From the NCBI GenBank assembly GCA_023662835.1, contig JAMPII010000005.1, positions 1-64,000 on the forward strand: a DNA stretch of 64,000 nucleotides, read 5' to 3'. The DNA comes from Muribaculaceae bacterium (GTDB lineage: Bacteria > Bacteroidota > Bacteroidia > Bacteroidales > Muribaculaceae). Every line of letters begins with the position of its first letter. The stretch's first letter is position 1. This document shows, piece after piece, positions 1 to 10,492 of this stretch. A program made the translations under genes and the position numbers. A model generated the notes under the pieces. The model did not search any database. It was not told the origin of the DNA and saw only the letters and a program-made list of their open reading frames with translations.

Positions 1-360
1 GTTATGTGCAAATTTTTTGACAAAAAAATTTCATAAAAATTAAAATTTAACATTTGAAGGTTTATAAAGCAAAGAAACACAGATAAATAAAAATAGCAAC
101 AGTGCTTATTGTTTGAGGGATTTTTATTGATGCCGTATTTCAAGAGTGTTACAAACAGATGATATTACGTTGTAACAACTATGCCACAACTGTAACATCG
201 AGAGCAGCCGAACCGATTCTCAACTAATAAAAAACAGAATGATATGTCAGCAAGGTAAGTTGTGAGACAATTTGATGTTTTTCGGGATTATATAATAATA
301 CGCAGCAAGTTGCGTTAAAAAATTAGGTGATAAATGCTCACTGCAAAATGAACCAATCAC
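1..360. other. Intergenic, no gene seen
   Basis: AT-rich leader upstream of the TonB-dependent receptor. No open reading frame with family character, no tRNA and no clean TAnnTTTG promoter box was found. Near-matches with one extra base occur around position 50 and 105. The receptor promoter probably lies here but cannot be placed. Confidence 0.5.
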
Positions 361-2787
361 ATGAAATTTAATTGTAAATTTTTGTACAAAAATATACGAC
401 TTGCCTTTATTATCTTGCTGGTTAGTAGTGCTACGGTCAGAGCGCAGGTTAGAATACACGGAAAAGTTACTAACGGTGACAATGAAGCGATTGAATTTGC
501 AACTGTACGCGTGGCTGGAACGGCTGTTGGAACAACAACTGGGCTAGATGGTGCATATACGCTGACAACAGCTAAAGCTGATACCATAAAGGTTGTTTTT
601 ACATGCCTGGGCTACAAGGAACAGGAACGAAAACTCATTGATGCTGATGGCGACGTTTCGCTCAATGTGCGCATGTTTAAGACAACTCGGGAGTTGATGC
701 AAGTTGAGGTGACGGAGTTCAAGAAGCAAACCACACCTATGCAATCGATAGATGTAGGAGCATATCGGCTGGCGCCTGATGTGTCGGGCGGGAGTATTGA
801 GTCGCTAATCACGACTATGGCCGGTGTGAATTCGTCGAACGAAATGTCGTCGCAGTATTCGGTACGTGGCGGATCGTACGATGAGAATCTGGTTTATATT
901 AATGGTATTGAAGTTTACCGCCCTTTACTGGTGACATCAGGACAGCAGGAGGGCTTGAGTATCATTAACCCCGATATGGTTGATAAGGTGAATTTCAGCA
1001 CCGGAGGTTTCACGCCGGAATATGCCGATCGTATGTCGTCGGTTCTGGATATTACTTATCGTCAGCCTGAAGCTTTTGAGGGCAATGTCTCGGGTAGCCT
1101 TATGGGGGGGAGTCTGTCGCTGGGTCAAAGTTCGAAACGTTTCTCTCAGATGTACGGATTGCGCTATAAGCGGAATAATTCGTTGCTTAGTTCTATGGAA
1201 ACGCGTGGCGAGTACGATCCCAACTTCCTCGATTTCCAAACGAATATCAATTACCGCATCACGTCTAGGCTGAAAGCTTCGTTTCTCGGCAACATAGCGA
1301 TAAACAACTATAAGTTCACTCCCGTCGACCGAACAACAAACTTTGGGACAATGGAGTCGTCGAAACAGTTTAAGGTTTATTTCGACGGTCGCGAGAAAGA
1401 CAGGTTTGAAACATACTTCGGAGCTGTGACGCTTCAATATACTCAATCGCGAACGACCAATTATACGTTGCTTGCATCTGGCTACTTGACTAATGAATTG
1501 GTGGCCTATGATATTTCCGGCGAGTACTGGCTCGACGAAGCCGGAACCTCTGGCGAAGGTGGAGTAGGGGGCGAATTGGGTGTTGGCCGATATCATGAAC
1601 ATGCTCGCGACCGTTTGAAAGCATCGGTGATATCGGTTGGGCTGAGAGGTAACACTGCAATTGGAGGACACGGGCTAAGCTACGGTCTTACCTTGAATAA
1701 TGAGAAGATTTATGAACGCACTCGAGAATGGGAGCTGCGTGATTCGGCTGGTTTTTCATTGCCAAGCCATAGCCCTGTTTTGAAGATGATATATAATCTG
1801 ACATCGAATCAGGATATCTCGAGTATGCGTATGGGAATGTTTGTCCAAGATTCCTATCGATTGGAAACGAAGCATGGCTATTTGGGCGTTAATGGCGGCA
1901 TTCGTTTAAGTTACTGGGATTTCAATAAGGAATGGCTGGTAAGTCCGCGTGTCAACATGTCGTTTATTCCGGCCGGCAACAGTCATTGGGCGTTCCGCTT
2001 GGCTGCAGGTTTGTATTATCAGGCACCGTTCTTTAAGGAAATGCGCCAGATAATAGCTGACGAAAATGGCAATAATGTTGTTAAATTGAACAAGGATATA
2101 AAATCGCAGCGTAGTTTGCATTTTATACTAGGTTCCGACTATACGTTCCGTGCGTTTAACAGGCCGTTTAAATTTTCAGCTGAGGCGTATTATAAGGCGT
2201 TGTCGAACCTTATTCCGTATGAGGTAGACAATCTTAAAGTTGTTTACGATGGAGTGAATTCCACAAACGGTTTTGCCGCCGGATTGGATATGAAACTGTT
2301 TGGCCAATTTGTTCCGGGCAGCGATTCGTGGATCAGTTTTTCACTGATGAAGACTCAGGAGAATTTGCGCGGGGTAAAGGTGCCGCGCCCCAACGACCAG
2401 CGTTATAGCTTTGCTCTGTATTTTACCGATTATTTTCCCAAATACCCTAAGCTGAAGCTCAGCCTGCGCGGCATATTCGCTGATGGTTTGCCTACTACGG
2501 CACCTCGCTCAAGCCGCGACAAAAACTATTTCCGCACGCCGGCCTATAAGCGTGTCGATTTGGGCTTTTCCTACGCATTGCTATCGCCTTTGGGTGATGG
2601 AGAGTCGCGCGGCGGAGCGTTGAAGCATATAAAATCGGTTTGGCTGGGATTGGATTTCTTTAACCTGTTCGACATATCGAACGTAAACTCCTATTACTGG
2701 GTAACAGATGTGAACAACATCCAGTATGCAGTTCCCAACTATCTTACACGTCGTCAGGTTAATGTGCGCTTGACAATCGATTTTTAG
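361..2787 (+). CDS. TonB-dependent receptor with carboxypeptidase-like domain
   Basis: Outer-membrane receptor for TonB-driven uptake; the substrate cannot be told from sequence. It is 808 residues. An N-terminal signal peptide (about 1-28, ending VRAQ) is followed by a carboxypeptidase-regulatory-like beta-sandwich (about 30-105, starting IHGKVTNGDNEAIEFATVRV). Then comes a plug domain with QYSVRGGSYDENLVYINGIEV (segment around 165-185) and a long beta-barrel that ends in the hydrophobic-aromatic residue pattern LTIDF. It lacks the SusC signature and has no SusD partner beside it, so it resembles the shorter, non-SusC receptors of Bacteroidetes. It stands alone on the plus strand, convergent with the minus-strand merR gene. 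Family assignment is firm and substrate unknown. Confidence 0.9.
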   Translation: MKFNCKFLYKNIRLAFIILLVSSATVRAQVRIHGKVTNGDNEAIEFATVRVAGTAVGTTTGLDGAYTLTTAKADTIKVVFTCLGYKEQERKLIDADGDVSLNVRMFKTTRELMQVEVTEFKKQTTPMQSIDVGAYRLAPDVSGGSIESLITTMAGVNSSNEMSSQYSVRGGSYDENLVYINGIEVYRPLLVTSGQQEGLSIINPDMVDKVNFSTGGFTPEYADRMSSVLDITYRQPEAFEGNVSGSLMGGSLSLGQSSKRFSQMYGLRYKRNNSLLSSMETRGEYDPNFLDFQTNINYRITSRLKASFLGNIAINNYKFTPVDRTTNFGTMESSKQFKVYFDGREKDRFETYFGAVTLQYTQSRTTNYTLLASGYLTNELVAYDISGEYWLDEAGTSGEGGVGGELGVGRYHEHARDRLKASVISVGLRGNTAIGGHGLSYGLTLNNEKIYERTREWELRDSAGFSLPSHSPVLKMIYNLTSNQDISSMRMGMFVQDSYRLETKHGYLGVNGGIRLSYWDFNKEWLVSPRVNMSFIPAGNSHWAFRLAAGLYYQAPFFKEMRQIIADENGNNVVKLNKDIKSQRSLHFILGSDYTFRAFNRPFKFSAEAYYKALSNLIPYEVDNLKVVYDGVNSTNGFAAGLDMKLFGQFVPGSDSWISFSLMKTQENLRGVKVPRPNDQRYSFALYFTDYFPKYPKLKLSLRGIFADGLPTTAPRSSRDKNYFRTPAYKRVDLGFSYALLSPLGDGESRGGALKHIKSVWLGLDFFNLFDISNVNSYYWVTDVNNIQYAVPNYLTRRQVNVRLTIDF

Positions 2788-2807
2788 AGTTCATTCGATA
2801 AGGAATC

Positions 2808-3143
2808 TTAGCGTAACGAATCCATTGCTTTGAGCATTTGCATCAGTTCGCTGCGTATCTCTTTGAGGTGTTCAACAGCTTGGGCGTGGCGCGACACGCC
2901 GCTGTGGTTGTGCTTTATTTGTTCGCGTGCAGCCTCTATTTTTAGACCTCGTTCCTTAACCAGATATTGCACCATACGGATTTTCTCCACGTCGTCGGGT
3001 GTGTAGAATCTCGAACCTTTATCGTTGCGCTTAGGTTTTATAATGTTGAATTGGGTTTCCCAGTAACGCAACGCCGACGGTGCCATGCCGGTAAGTTCGG
3101 CTACCTCACGTATTTTGTAGTATTTTTTTTCAATATTGTTCAT
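2808..3143 (-). CDS. MerR family transcriptional regulator
   Basis: Small DNA-binding protein of 111 residues. The N-terminal winged helix-turn-helix (about 6-75) contains YYKIREVAELTGMAPSALRY-type sequence with the ALRYWE signature of MerR proteins. A short helical tail (80-111) could form the dimerisation coiled coil. There is no effector domain and no cysteine pair, so metal sensing is unlikely. It lies 18 bases downstream of the RelA/SpoT gene on the same strand and is probably co-transcribed. Bacteroidetes genomes commonly carry such short MerR proteins with unknown targets. Confidence 0.85.
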   Translation of the reverse strand: MNNIEKKYYKIREVAELTGMAPSALRYWETQFNIIKPKRNDKGSRFYTPDDVEKIRMVQYLVKERGLKIEAAREQIKHNHSGVSRHAQAVEHLKEIRSELMQMLKAMDSLR

Positions 3144-3161
3144 TAGTGATGAGCATGTTTT

Positions 3162-5366
3162 CTATTTTGAACGTTGAACGTCTTTCACGCCTTTTACTGT
3201 GCGAAGTTTTCGGATAATCTCGTTTAGTTGAAGTGTGTCGCGTACGCCCACAACGAGGTAGCCTTGGAACAGACCGTCGTTTGAGTCGATCGAGATTGAA
3301 CGCAACTGGGTGTCCTTGTCTTTGTTTATGATTGAAGTTATGTTTGTTACGATACCTATGTCGTCGTGGCCAACTATACGCAGCGTTGCGCCGAACTGAC
3401 CTCCGAGTTTTCCACTCCATCGTGTTGTTATCACGCGATATGGGTATTTGTCGCGAATGTTGTGGGCATTAGGGCAATCGGCACGGTGGATTTTTATCAC
3501 ACCTTCCGATGAGATGAAGCCGAACACGTCGTCGCCGTAAATGGGATTACAGCATTTGGCCATTTTGTAGTTGATACCTTTTATATTGTTGCCAATCACG
3601 AGAATGTCGGATTGGTTTTCTGTTTCGTTGTCGGTTGTGGCAAGCTGGAATTCCTCGGCCGAACGCGCGGCGGCAGTCTCGGAGGCTTTGCGTTCGAGTT
3701 CCTCATACTGCGCGATGATGTCGTTTACGTCGATCTCCTCCGAGCCTATGGCTGTGTAGAAATCAGTAACTGTTTTATAGCCTAATTTCTTAATCAGTTT
3801 CATCAACGATGCTTCCTGAATGTCGATTTTACGGTTCTTGAATCGGCGTTCGAGCATTTCTTTGCCCAGCGATGCCGAGCGGTTGGCCATTTCATGAACG
3901 CTTTGGCGGATTTTGTTGCGCGCTTTGGAGGTGACGGTGAAATTGAGCCAATCGAGTTTTGGCACCTGGGTTGTGGAGGTGTTTATTTCGACTGTATCGC
4001 CACTTTGCAGCTTGTAGCCTAATTTCTGGTTGCGGCCATTCACGCGTCCGCCGATGCAACTCATTCCCAACCGGGTGTGTATGTGGAATGCGAAGTCGAG
4101 AACAGTGGCACCGTATGGTAGTTTGTACAGGTCGCCTTTGGGCGAGAATACAAACACTTCCTTGTCGTAAATGTCCATACGCATGTTCTTCATCAACTCC
4201 ATGGGGCCGGTTTCGGCTGTTTCCAGGATGTCGCGCACGTTGTTCATCCATGTGTCGAGGCTTTCTTCGCTTCGTATGCCTTTGTATTTCCAATGAGCGG
4301 CAAGACCTTTTTCGGCAACCAAATCCATTCGCCGGGTGCGAATTTGCACTTCCACCCAGCGGTCGTCGGGACCGTGTACGGTGATGTGAAGCGATTCGTA
4401 GCCGTTGCTTTTTGGTATGCTCAGCCAATCTTTCATGCGCGATGGGTTTGGTTGGTACATGTCGGTCACTACTGAGTAAGCAAGCCAACAGTCGCTTTTT
4501 TCTTTAAGCGGCTCGGTGTCGATTATTATGCGTATGGCGAACAGGTCGTAGATATGGTCGATGTCGTTGTTCTGCTTCTTTATCTTGTTCCAGATTGAAT
4601 ATATGCTTTTGGTGCGTCCTTTTATTTCGTATTTGATTCCAGTGGCGTCGAGTTTTTCGCGGAGAGGTTCGATGAAGCCTTTAATGTAGGCATCACGGGC
4701 TGTTTTTGTTTCGTTGAGTTTGTGGGCTATCTCAGAGTAAACGGCTCGGTTGGTGTACTTGAGTGACATGTCCTCAAGTTCCGATTTTATGGCATATAGG
4801 CCAAGACGGTGGGCCAGGGGGGCGTAGAGATAGTTGGCTTCGTAGGCGACGTCGTGGACCATTTTTTCATTCGGATGGTGGTTGATGTCGCGCATAAGTG
4901 CCAGACGGTCGACAATCATGATTATTATGACGCGAATGTCCATGGCAAACGTAAGCAACAGTTTACGGAAGTTGTCGCTCTCCATTGCCGCTTGCTTCGA
5001 GTATAGGGTTGACACTTTCAGTAGCCCGTGGATTAGTTTGGCTATATCTTCTCCCCAAGCTTTTACTACTTCCTCCTCGGCTATGTATTCGCTTTTACAC
5101 AGCGGATACAGTAGAATCGCCAAGGTCATGTTACGGTCGGGACTGATTTTTTCGCACAGTAGTCGGGCTGTTGCCAGATTATGAATTGCGGGGTTTATTC
5201 CGTAGCGGTCGCGGCAATAGTGATTATTGTCGATTCCTTGTTGAATAACTGTTCTTACCCGTTTAAAGTCGCCGGGCTGCATCACCGAGCGTGTGAGCCT
5301 GAGTAGAGCGCTTGTGTCGGCGAGCATTCTGGATTTTTCCTGAGCAGAAAGATATTCTTTTTCCAT
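3162..5366 (-). CDS. RelA/SpoT-family (p)ppGpp synthetase
   Basis: Stringent-response enzyme making (p)ppGpp from ATP and GTP/GDP. From the ATG at 5366 (MEKEYLSAQEK) it is 734 residues; a longer reading from 5396 adds ten residues without family character. Order: HD-like domain (about 30-190), synthetase domain (about 235-370, with GRTKSIYSIWNKI and YDLFAIRIII), TGS domain (about 400-465) and C-terminal ACT domain (about 660-734). The HD-like domain is degenerate: where hydrolases have an HDTVED-type motif this protein reads LLYPLCKSEY, and the second motif reads VDRLALMRD rather than ADRLHNMR. It is therefore probably a synthetase with a weak or dead hydrolase (inference). It is followed by merR and preceded by engB on the same strand. 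Confidence 0.9.
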   Translation of the reverse strand: MEKEYLSAQEKSRMLADTSALLRLTRSVMQPGDFKRVRTVIQQGIDNNHYCRDRYGINPAIHNLATARLLCEKISPDRNMTLAILLYPLCKSEYIAEEEVVKAWGEDIAKLIHGLLKVSTLYSKQAAMESDNFRKLLLTFAMDIRVIIIMIVDRLALMRDINHHPNEKMVHDVAYEANYLYAPLAHRLGLYAIKSELEDMSLKYTNRAVYSEIAHKLNETKTARDAYIKGFIEPLREKLDATGIKYEIKGRTKSIYSIWNKIKKQNNDIDHIYDLFAIRIIIDTEPLKEKSDCWLAYSVVTDMYQPNPSRMKDWLSIPKSNGYESLHITVHGPDDRWVEVQIRTRRMDLVAEKGLAAHWKYKGIRSEESLDTWMNNVRDILETAETGPMELMKNMRMDIYDKEVFVFSPKGDLYKLPYGATVLDFAFHIHTRLGMSCIGGRVNGRNQKLGYKLQSGDTVEINTSTTQVPKLDWLNFTVTSKARNKIRQSVHEMANRSASLGKEMLERRFKNRKIDIQEASLMKLIKKLGYKTVTDFYTAIGSEEIDVNDIIAQYEELERKASETAAARSAEEFQLATTDNETENQSDILVIGNNIKGINYKMAKCCNPIYGDDVFGFISSEGVIKIHRADCPNAHNIRDKYPYRVITTRWSGKLGGQFGATLRIVGHDDIGIVTNITSIINKDKDTQLRSISIDSNDGLFQGYLVVGVRDTLQLNEIIRKLRTVKGVKDVQRSK

Positions 5367-5411
5367 AGTCTGATAAGTTATGGTTACGGGCAACAAGTGC
5401 CGGAGTGTTTG

Positions 5412-6023
5412 TTACTGTGTGCATTCGGTTGGGAGTTTGTTTAACTCCTCAATGTAGTCGAGCAATTCGCGGCGTCCGCGACCATCGGAACTGGATGTGC
5501 GGAATATGGGTGGTAGCTCTTCCCAGTTCTCGCTGAGCGCGGCCAGATAATTCTCGATCTGTTTTTTTGCTGCGGCCGACGACAATTTGTCCATCTTTGT
5601 GAAGACAATTGCGAAAGGAATACCGTTTTCGGCTAGCCATTCCATGAAATTCAAGTCGATTTTCTGTGGGTTGTGGCGCGAGTCGATGAGTAGGAATAAA
5701 TTTGTCATTTGCCGGCGGTTGAGTATGTAGTCGGAAATGATGTCGCGAATTTGTTTCTGCATCAGCTTTCCGCGCTGTGCGTAGCCATAACCGGGCAAGT
5801 CGACAATGTACCATTGGTCGTTGATTAGAAAGTGGTTGATAAGGGTTGTTTTTCCCGGAGTGGCCGAAGTCATGGCGAGTCCTTTACGGCCTGTCAGCAT
5901 ATTTATTAGTGATGATTTTCCAACATTCGAGCGCCCGATAAATGCGTACTCGTGGCGGCATTCGTCGGGACATTTTGCTACATCAGTGTTGCTTATTATA
6001 AATTTAGCGGAATTGATTTCCAT
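5412..6023 (-). CDS. engB: Ribosome biogenesis GTPase EngB (YihA/YsxC)
   Basis: Essential small GTPase that acts in assembly of the large ribosomal subunit. From the ATG at 6023 ([12 protein letters not shown]) the protein is about 203 residues, the usual family length; the upstream in-frame ATG at 6119 adds a tail not seen in the family. All GTPase motifs are visible: G1 [10 protein letters not shown]2 TPGKT, G3 DLPGYGYA, G4 FTKMDK, and a serine-rich G5 region ([10 protein letters not shown]). It lies between the sigma factor and the RelA/SpoT gene on the same strand, which groups translation and growth-control genes. Confidence 0.93.
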   Translation of the reverse strand: MEINSAKFIISNTDVAKCPDECRHEYAFIGRSNVGKSSLINMLTGRKGLAMTSATPGKTTLINHFLINDQWYIVDLPGYGYAQRGKLMQKQIRDIISDYILNRRQMTNLFLLIDSRHNPQKIDLNFMEWLAENGIPFAIVFTKMDKLSSAAAKKQIENYLAALSENWEELPPIFRTSSSDGRGRRELLDYIEELNKLPTECTQ

Positions 6024-6162
6024 AATAGGTTGTGGTTTTCGTAAAGTTAACAATTTTGCATCGAACAATGTTAAATATGCTCTTAAAAAAAACGATGCGC
6101 CGGTATCGGCGCATCGCATGGGAATACTGTGGGGTTGTTTTGCCGCTGAAAAACTGCTGCAG

Positions 6163-7023
6163 CTATTGACCCAAATATGTTTTCAAAAGTTTGCTTTTTT
6201 GTCCTTTCAGACGGCGTATTGCTTTTTCTTTGATTTGGCGTACGCGTTCGCGTGTGAGGTCGAATTCGGCTCCGATTTCTTCGAGGGTCATTTCCTGACA
6301 TCCTATGCCGAAGAATTTTTTGAGGATTTCGCGTTCGCGTTCGTGCAGTTGTTTCAAGGCGCGATCCACTTCTTTTGATAGTGATTCTTGGGTGAGTGTG
6401 GCGTCGGCCATGGGGGAATCGTCGTTTGTGAGAACATCGAGCAGTGAGTTGTCTTCTCCTTCAACAAATGGCGCGTCGACTGAAATGTGTCGTCCTTGAA
6501 CTTTTAGTGTGTCGGCAATTTTTTCTACAGGAACATCGAGCGCGTCGGCCAATTCTTCGGCTGATGGGCGGCGTTCATTTTCTTGCTCGAACTTGGACAG
6601 AGCCTTGCTGATTTTGTTCAGTGAACCAACTTGGTTCAGGGGCAGGCGCACAATGCGCGATTGTTCGGCGAGAGCCTGTAGAATAGACTGACGTATCCAC
6701 CAAACGGCATAGGAGATGAACTTGAAACCGCGTGTTTCGTCGAATTTCTGTGCGGCTTTAATTAGCCCAAGGTTGCCTTCGTTTATGAGGTCGGGGAGTG
6801 ACAGGCCTTGATTTTGATATTGTTTGGCTACGGAAACAACGAAACGCAGATTGGCTCGGGTGAGTTTGTCGAGGGCTTGTTCGTCGCCCTGACGGATACG
6901 TTGAGCTAGTTCTACTTCTTCTTCTACCGAGATAAGGTCCTCACGACCAATTTCTTGTAGATATTTATCGAGCGAAGCGCTCTCGCGGTTGGTGATTGAC
7001 TTGGTGATTTTTAATTGTCTCAT
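6163..7023 (-). CDS. rpoD: Primary sigma factor (RpoD/SigA, short Bacteroidetes type)
   Basis: Housekeeping sigma-70 factor for promoter recognition by RNA polymerase. At 286 residues it has the compact form typical of Bacteroidetes, lacking the large N-terminal region 1.1 and the non-conserved insert of E. coli RpoD. Visible parts are region 1.2 ([10 protein letters not shown]), region 2 with the core-binding and -10 recognition helix ([24 protein letters not shown]), region 3, and region 4 with the helix-turn-helix ([21 protein letters not shown]). It presumably reads the TAnnTTTG promoters listed in this window. It is monocistronic or the first gene before engB. Confidence 0.95.
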   Translation of the reverse strand: MRQLKITKSITNRESASLDKYLQEIGREDLISVEEEVELAQRIRQGDEQALDKLTRANLRFVVSVAKQYQNQGLSLPDLINEGNLGLIKAAQKFDETRGFKFISYAVWWIRQSILQALAEQSRIVRLPLNQVGSLNKISKALSKFEQENERRPSAEELADALDVPVEKIADTLKVQGRHISVDAPFVEGEDNSLLDVLTNDDSPMADATLTQESLSKEVDRALKQLHEREREILKKFFGIGCQEMTLEEIGAEFDLTRERVRQIKEKAIRRLKGQKSKLLKTYLGQ

Positions 7024-7050
7024 CTGTATCTACACATGATTTTTAGCTTA

Positions 7051-7058
7051 CAAAGTTA
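7051..7058 (-). promoter_or_regulatory. -7 promoter box upstream of sigma factor gene
   Basis: On the minus strand the sequence reads TAACTTTG, matching the Bacteroidetes -7 consensus TAnnTTTG, 27 bases upstream of the sigma-factor start codon. No TTTG -33 element is found at the usual 19-21 base spacing, so only the -7 half is supported. Confidence 0.45.
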
Positions 7059-7171
7059 CGAAATTTTTTTCGCAATTGCCCGAAGGCAACAGTTAAATAA
7101 CGTGGGTTGGTAGTAGAGGATTGTGTATTTAGCTTTTTTTATGATTTTTTTTGCGGATGAAGAACAGTAGT

Positions 7172-7208
7172 AACGCCGGAATTTCTACATGTCAGAAATT
7201 CCGGCGTT
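7172..7208 (-). terminator. Perfect hairpin after rplT
   Basis: Two 15-base arms (AACGCCGGAATTTCT at 7172-7186 and its exact complement at 7194-7208) flank a 7-base loop. It lies 25 bases beyond the rplT stop codon on the minus strand, so it most likely ends the thrS-infC-rpmI-rplT transcript. No strong U-tract follows directly. Confidence 0.7.
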
Positions 7209-7232
7209 GTTGTGCCGTATAAGGGTTAAAAC

Positions 7233-7583
7233 TTATGCGTTTTTAACTTGGTCGACTACTGCTTTGAAAGCTGCTGGGTTGTTCAGAGCCAGGTCGGCAA
7301 GAACTTTGCGGTTGATTTCGATGCCTGATTTGTGGATGAGGCCCATGAGTTTTGAGTAAGAAAGACCGTATTCGCGTGCGGCTGCGTTGATACGCTGAAT
7401 CCAGAGCGAACGGAAATTGCCTTTGTTGTCCTTGCGGTCGCGATAGGCGTAGGTGAGACCTTTTTCCCAAGTGTTTTTGGCAACGGTCCATACATTTTTG
7501 CGGCAGCCGAAATAACCGCGTGTAAGTTTCAGAATTTTTTTGCGACGGGCGCGTGAGGCCACGTGGTTTACTGATCTTGGCAT
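7233..7583 (-). CDS. rplT: 50S ribosomal protein L20
   Basis: Large-subunit protein that binds 23S rRNA and is needed early in 50S assembly. It is 116 residues, the standard length, with the basic N-terminal extension ([19 protein letters not shown]) and the family segment [20 protein letters not shown]. It is the last gene of the conserved thrS-infC-rpmI-rplT cluster and is followed by a perfect hairpin. L20 represses its own operon in E. coli and Bacillus; whether this applies here cannot be read from the sequence. Confidence 0.97.
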   Translation of the reverse strand: MPRSVNHVASRARRKKILKLTRGYFGCRKNVWTVAKNTWEKGLTYAYRDRKDNKGNFRSLWIQRINAAAREYGLSYSKLMGLIHKSGIEINRKVLADLALNNPAAFKAVVDQVKNA

Positions 7584-7710
7584 TTTGTTTTGGTTTTTTG
7601 AATGTCAGCGGCTTTGTTTTGCTCTTTTTATGGTGCTGAGCATTCGGTTAATAAACTTTGATTATAAAATCACTTTTTGATGTCGGTTTTGCGATGAAGC
7701 GCGCCGTTCA

Positions 7711-7905
7711 TTAAATGTTAAGAAGCGCTTTAACCTGACGCTCGTCGACTTTAGCAATCAGACCAGAGTGGGTGAGGTTGCGTTTTTGCTTTTTGGTTTT
7801 CTTTGTGAGAATGTGGCTTTTGAAGGCGTGTTTTCTCTTGATTTTTCCTGATCCGGTAAGGGCGAACCTCTTTTTGGCACCGGAATTAGTCTTTACCTTA
7901 GGCAT
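7711..7905 (-). CDS. rpmI: 50S ribosomal protein L35
   Basis: Small basic large-subunit protein of 64 residues (family about 65). The N-terminus [20 protein letters not shown] and the [20 protein letters not shown] segment are typical. It lies between infC (37-base gap) and rplT (127-base gap) in the classic initiation-factor/ribosomal-protein cluster. No internal promoter with a TAnnTTTG box was noticed. Confidence 0.97.
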   Translation of the reverse strand: MPKVKTNSGAKKRFALTGSGKIKRKHAFKSHILTKKTKKQKRNLTHSGLIAKVDERQVKALLNI

Positions 7906-7942
7906 TTTGTTTGTTTATTTGTGATTAATATAATAATGTGGG

Positions 7943-8521
7943 TTATTTCTTTTTTGGCGAGAGCATGATTGTCATTCTCTTTCCTTCGAGTACGGGCATC
8001 TGCTCAAGTTTGCCAATTTCTTCAAGGTCGTTGGCGAAACGTAGCAGGAGCACTTCTCCTTGCTCTTTAAACAGGATGCTTCGGCCACGGAAGAATACGT
8101 AGGCTTTTACTTTAGCTCCTTCTTTAAGGAATTCTTGCGCGTGCTTTAGCTTGAAGTTGTAGTCGTGGTCGTCGGTTTGAGGTCCGAACCGGATTTCTTT
8201 GACTACTACTTTTGCGGCTTTGGCTTTCTGCTCTTTCTGGCGTTTTTTCTGCTGATACAGGAACTTTTGATAGTCGAGAATCTTGCAAACAGGGGGTTGC
8301 GCTGTTGCGGAGATTTCGATCAGGTCGAGCCCTTGTTCTTCGGCGAGCTTTAACGCTTCGTGAATGGAATATATGCCGTTTTCAACATTGTCGCCTACGA
8401 GCCTTACTTCGCGTGCGCGTATGCGTTCGTTAATAACGTAGGGGTCTTTCTCGCGTTGGGGTCCCCTGAAAGGTGGGCGGTTGCCGCGTTGCGGCCCCTG
8501 TGATCCGGGTTTGTTGTCCAT
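7943..8521 (-). CDS. infC: Translation initiation factor IF-3
   Basis: Binds the 30S subunit, prevents premature 50S joining and checks the start codon and initiator tRNA. It is 192 residues. A glycine/arginine/proline-rich N-terminal tail (1-27) precedes the N domain ([16 protein letters not shown], about 30-95), a lysine-rich linker ([13 protein letters not shown]) and the C domain ([18 protein letters not shown], about 105-190). The start is ATG, unlike the rare start codon of E. coli infC, so that mode of autoregulation is not expected. It begins 6 bases after the thrS stop codon. Confidence 0.96.
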   Translation of the reverse strand: MDNKPGSQGPQRGNRPPFRGPQREKDPYVINERIRAREVRLVGDNVENGIYSIHEALKLAEEQGLDLIEISATAQPPVCKILDYQKFLYQQKKRQKEQKAKAAKVVVKEIRFGPQTDDHDYNFKLKHAQEFLKEGAKVKAYVFFRGRSILFKEQGEVLLLRFANDLEEIGKLEQMPVLEGKRMTIMLSPKKK

Positions 8522-8527
8522 TCAGTT

Positions 8528-10465
8528 TTAAGAGTTGATAGTGTCGTTGATTTCTTTGGTCAAATATTGTGCAAAGGTAGTGATTTTCATCGTACCTTTA
8601 TCACCTTCGCCCTGTTTTCTTACAGAAACTTCTTCATTTTGTGCTTCTTTTTCGCCAACGATGAGCAGATATGGGATTCGTTTAAGCTCGTTGTCGCGAA
8701 TTTTCTTGCCAATTTTTTCGTTTCTGTCGTCAACGATGGCTCGGATGTCGCTTTGTCCAAGTTCTTTTGCGACTTTGTAGGCGTAGTCGTTGAACTTTTC
8801 GCTGATAGGGAGCACTACGCATTGGTCGGGAGCGAGCCATAGCGGGAATCGTCCGGCTGTGTGTTCGAGCAGTACTGCAACGAAACGTTCCATAGAGCCG
8901 AATGGGGCGCGGTGGATCATTACGGGACGGTGCTTGAGGTTGTCTGCTCCGGTGTACTCAAGATTGAAGCGTTCGGGCAGGTTGTAGTCGACTTGAATCG
9001 TACCTAACTGCCAGCGGCGTCCAATCGCGTCTTTAACCATGAAGTCGAGCTTGGGACCGTAGAAAGCTGCTTCGCCAAGCTCGGTGCGTGCTTTCAGTCC
9101 TTTTTCGGCGCAGGCTTCGATGATTGCGCTTTCGGCGAGGTGCCAGTTTTCATCTGTGCCAATGTATTTTTCTTTGTTGTTGGGGTCGCGTAGCGAAATC
9201 TGTGCTTCGAAGTTTTCGAATTTAAGGGCGTTGAAAATGTAGAAAATGATGTCCATCACTTTCAGGAATTCGTCCTTAATCTGGTCGGGGGCGCAGAAAA
9301 TGTGTGCGTCGTCCTGAGTGAATCCGCGAACGCGTGTAAGGCCATGAAGCTCACCGCTTTGTTCGTAGCGATAAACAGTTCCAAACTCGGCCAGGCGCAT
9401 AGGCAGGTCGCGGTAGGAGCGTGGATATGCTTTGAAAATTTCGCAGTGGTGGGGGCAGTTCATTGGCTTGAGCAGGTACTCTTCGCCTTCTTCGGGGGTA
9501 TGGATGGGCTGGAAGGAGTCCTTTCCGTATTTAGCGTAGTGGCCTGAAGTTACATATAGGTTTTTGTTTCCTATATGGGGGGTTATGACCTGCAGGTAGC
9601 CGTATTGTTTCTGGATTTTGCGGAGGAATTGTTCGAGACGGTCGCGCAATGCAGCTCCTTTCGGCAACCACAATGGCAGGCCGGCGCCTACGTTCTGTGA
9701 GAATGCAAACAGTTCCATCTCTTTTCCTAGTTTGCGATGGTCGCGTTTTTTTGCTTCTTCCATAAGTGCCAGATACTCGTCGAGCATCTTTTTCTTTGGG
9801 AATGTGATGCCGTATACGCGCACGAGCTGGTTGCGTTTCTCGTCGCCGCGCCAGTATGCTCCGGCCAGCGATGTAATTTTGGCGGCTTTTATTGGAGCTG
9901 TTGTCGGGAGGTGGGGGCCACGGCACAGGTCGGTGAATGCGCCTTGGGTGTATGTGGTTATATGTCCGTCCTCAAGTTCGGAAATGAGTTCGCATTTGTA
10001 TTGTTCGCCGCGGTCGCTAAACATTTTCAGTGCGTCGGCTTTTGAGATGTCGGCACGTTTGATTTCTTCCTTTTTCTGGGCAAGTTCGATCATTTTGGCT
10101 TCTATTTTGCCAAAATCTGCAGCTGTAATATTGTGTCCGTTGGGGTCGATATCGTAGTAAAAACCGTTTTCAATAGCCGGGCCGATACCGAATTTTACCC
10201 CGGGGTATAGTTCCTGGAGCGCTTCAGCCAGCAGGTGGGCTGAGCTGTGCCAGAATGCGTGTTTTCCTTCGGGATCGTCCCATTTGTGTAGTTGCACTTC
10301 GGCGTCGGCATTGATAGGACGCGACAAGTCCCACGGCTGACCGTTGACAGTGGCGGCAAGCACATCCTGCGCCAGACGGGGGCTGATGCTTTCGGCTATT
10401 TGCAATGGCGTTGTGCCTTCAGCAAATTCTTTTGTGCTTTTGTCGGGGAAAGTGATGGTTATCAT
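8528..10465 (-). CDS. thrS: Threonine--tRNA ligase
   Basis: Class II aminoacyl-tRNA synthetase charging tRNA-Thr. It is 645 residues, full length. Order: TGS domain (1-62), second additional/editing domain (about 65-230, with [12 protein letters not shown] zinc/editing-type histidines), the class II catalytic core with motif 1 and motif 2 ([34 protein letters not shown]) and motif 3 ([11 protein letters not shown]), and the C-terminal anticodon-binding domain (about 540-640). It heads the infC-rpmI-rplT cluster. A short-leader hairpin and a -7 box lie directly upstream and may control it. Confidence 0.97.
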   Translation of the reverse strand: MITITFPDKSTKEFAEGTTPLQIAESISPRLAQDVLAATVNGQPWDLSRPINADAEVQLHKWDDPEGKHAFWHSSAHLLAEALQELYPGVKFGIGPAIENGFYYDIDPNGHNITAADFGKIEAKMIELAQKKEEIKRADISKADALKMFSDRGEQYKCELISELEDGHITTYTQGAFTDLCRGPHLPTTAPIKAAKITSLAGAYWRGDEKRNQLVRVYGITFPKKKMLDEYLALMEEAKKRDHRKLGKEMELFAFSQNVGAGLPLWLPKGAALRDRLEQFLRKIQKQYGYLQVITPHIGNKNLYVTSGHYAKYGKDSFQPIHTPEEGEEYLLKPMNCPHHCEIFKAYPRSYRDLPMRLAEFGTVYRYEQSGELHGLTRVRGFTQDDAHIFCAPDQIKDEFLKVMDIIFYIFNALKFENFEAQISLRDPNNKEKYIGTDENWHLAESAIIEACAEKGLKARTELGEAAFYGPKLDFMVKDAIGRRWQLGTIQVDYNLPERFNLEYTGADNLKHRPVMIHRAPFGSMERFVAVLLEHTAGRFPLWLAPDQCVVLPISEKFNDYAYKVAKELGQSDIRAIVDDRNEKIGKKIRDNELKRIPYLLIVGEKEAQNEEVSVRKQGEGDKGTMKITTFAQYLTKEINDTINS

Positions 10466-10492
10466 TGTGTTGTGTCGTTATTTAATGGTTAA

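Noticed and set aside
937..1671. 244-residue minus-strand reading frame inside the TonB receptor
   Set aside because: It lies wholly within a well-supported receptor gene, has no family motifs and looks like a frame shadow.
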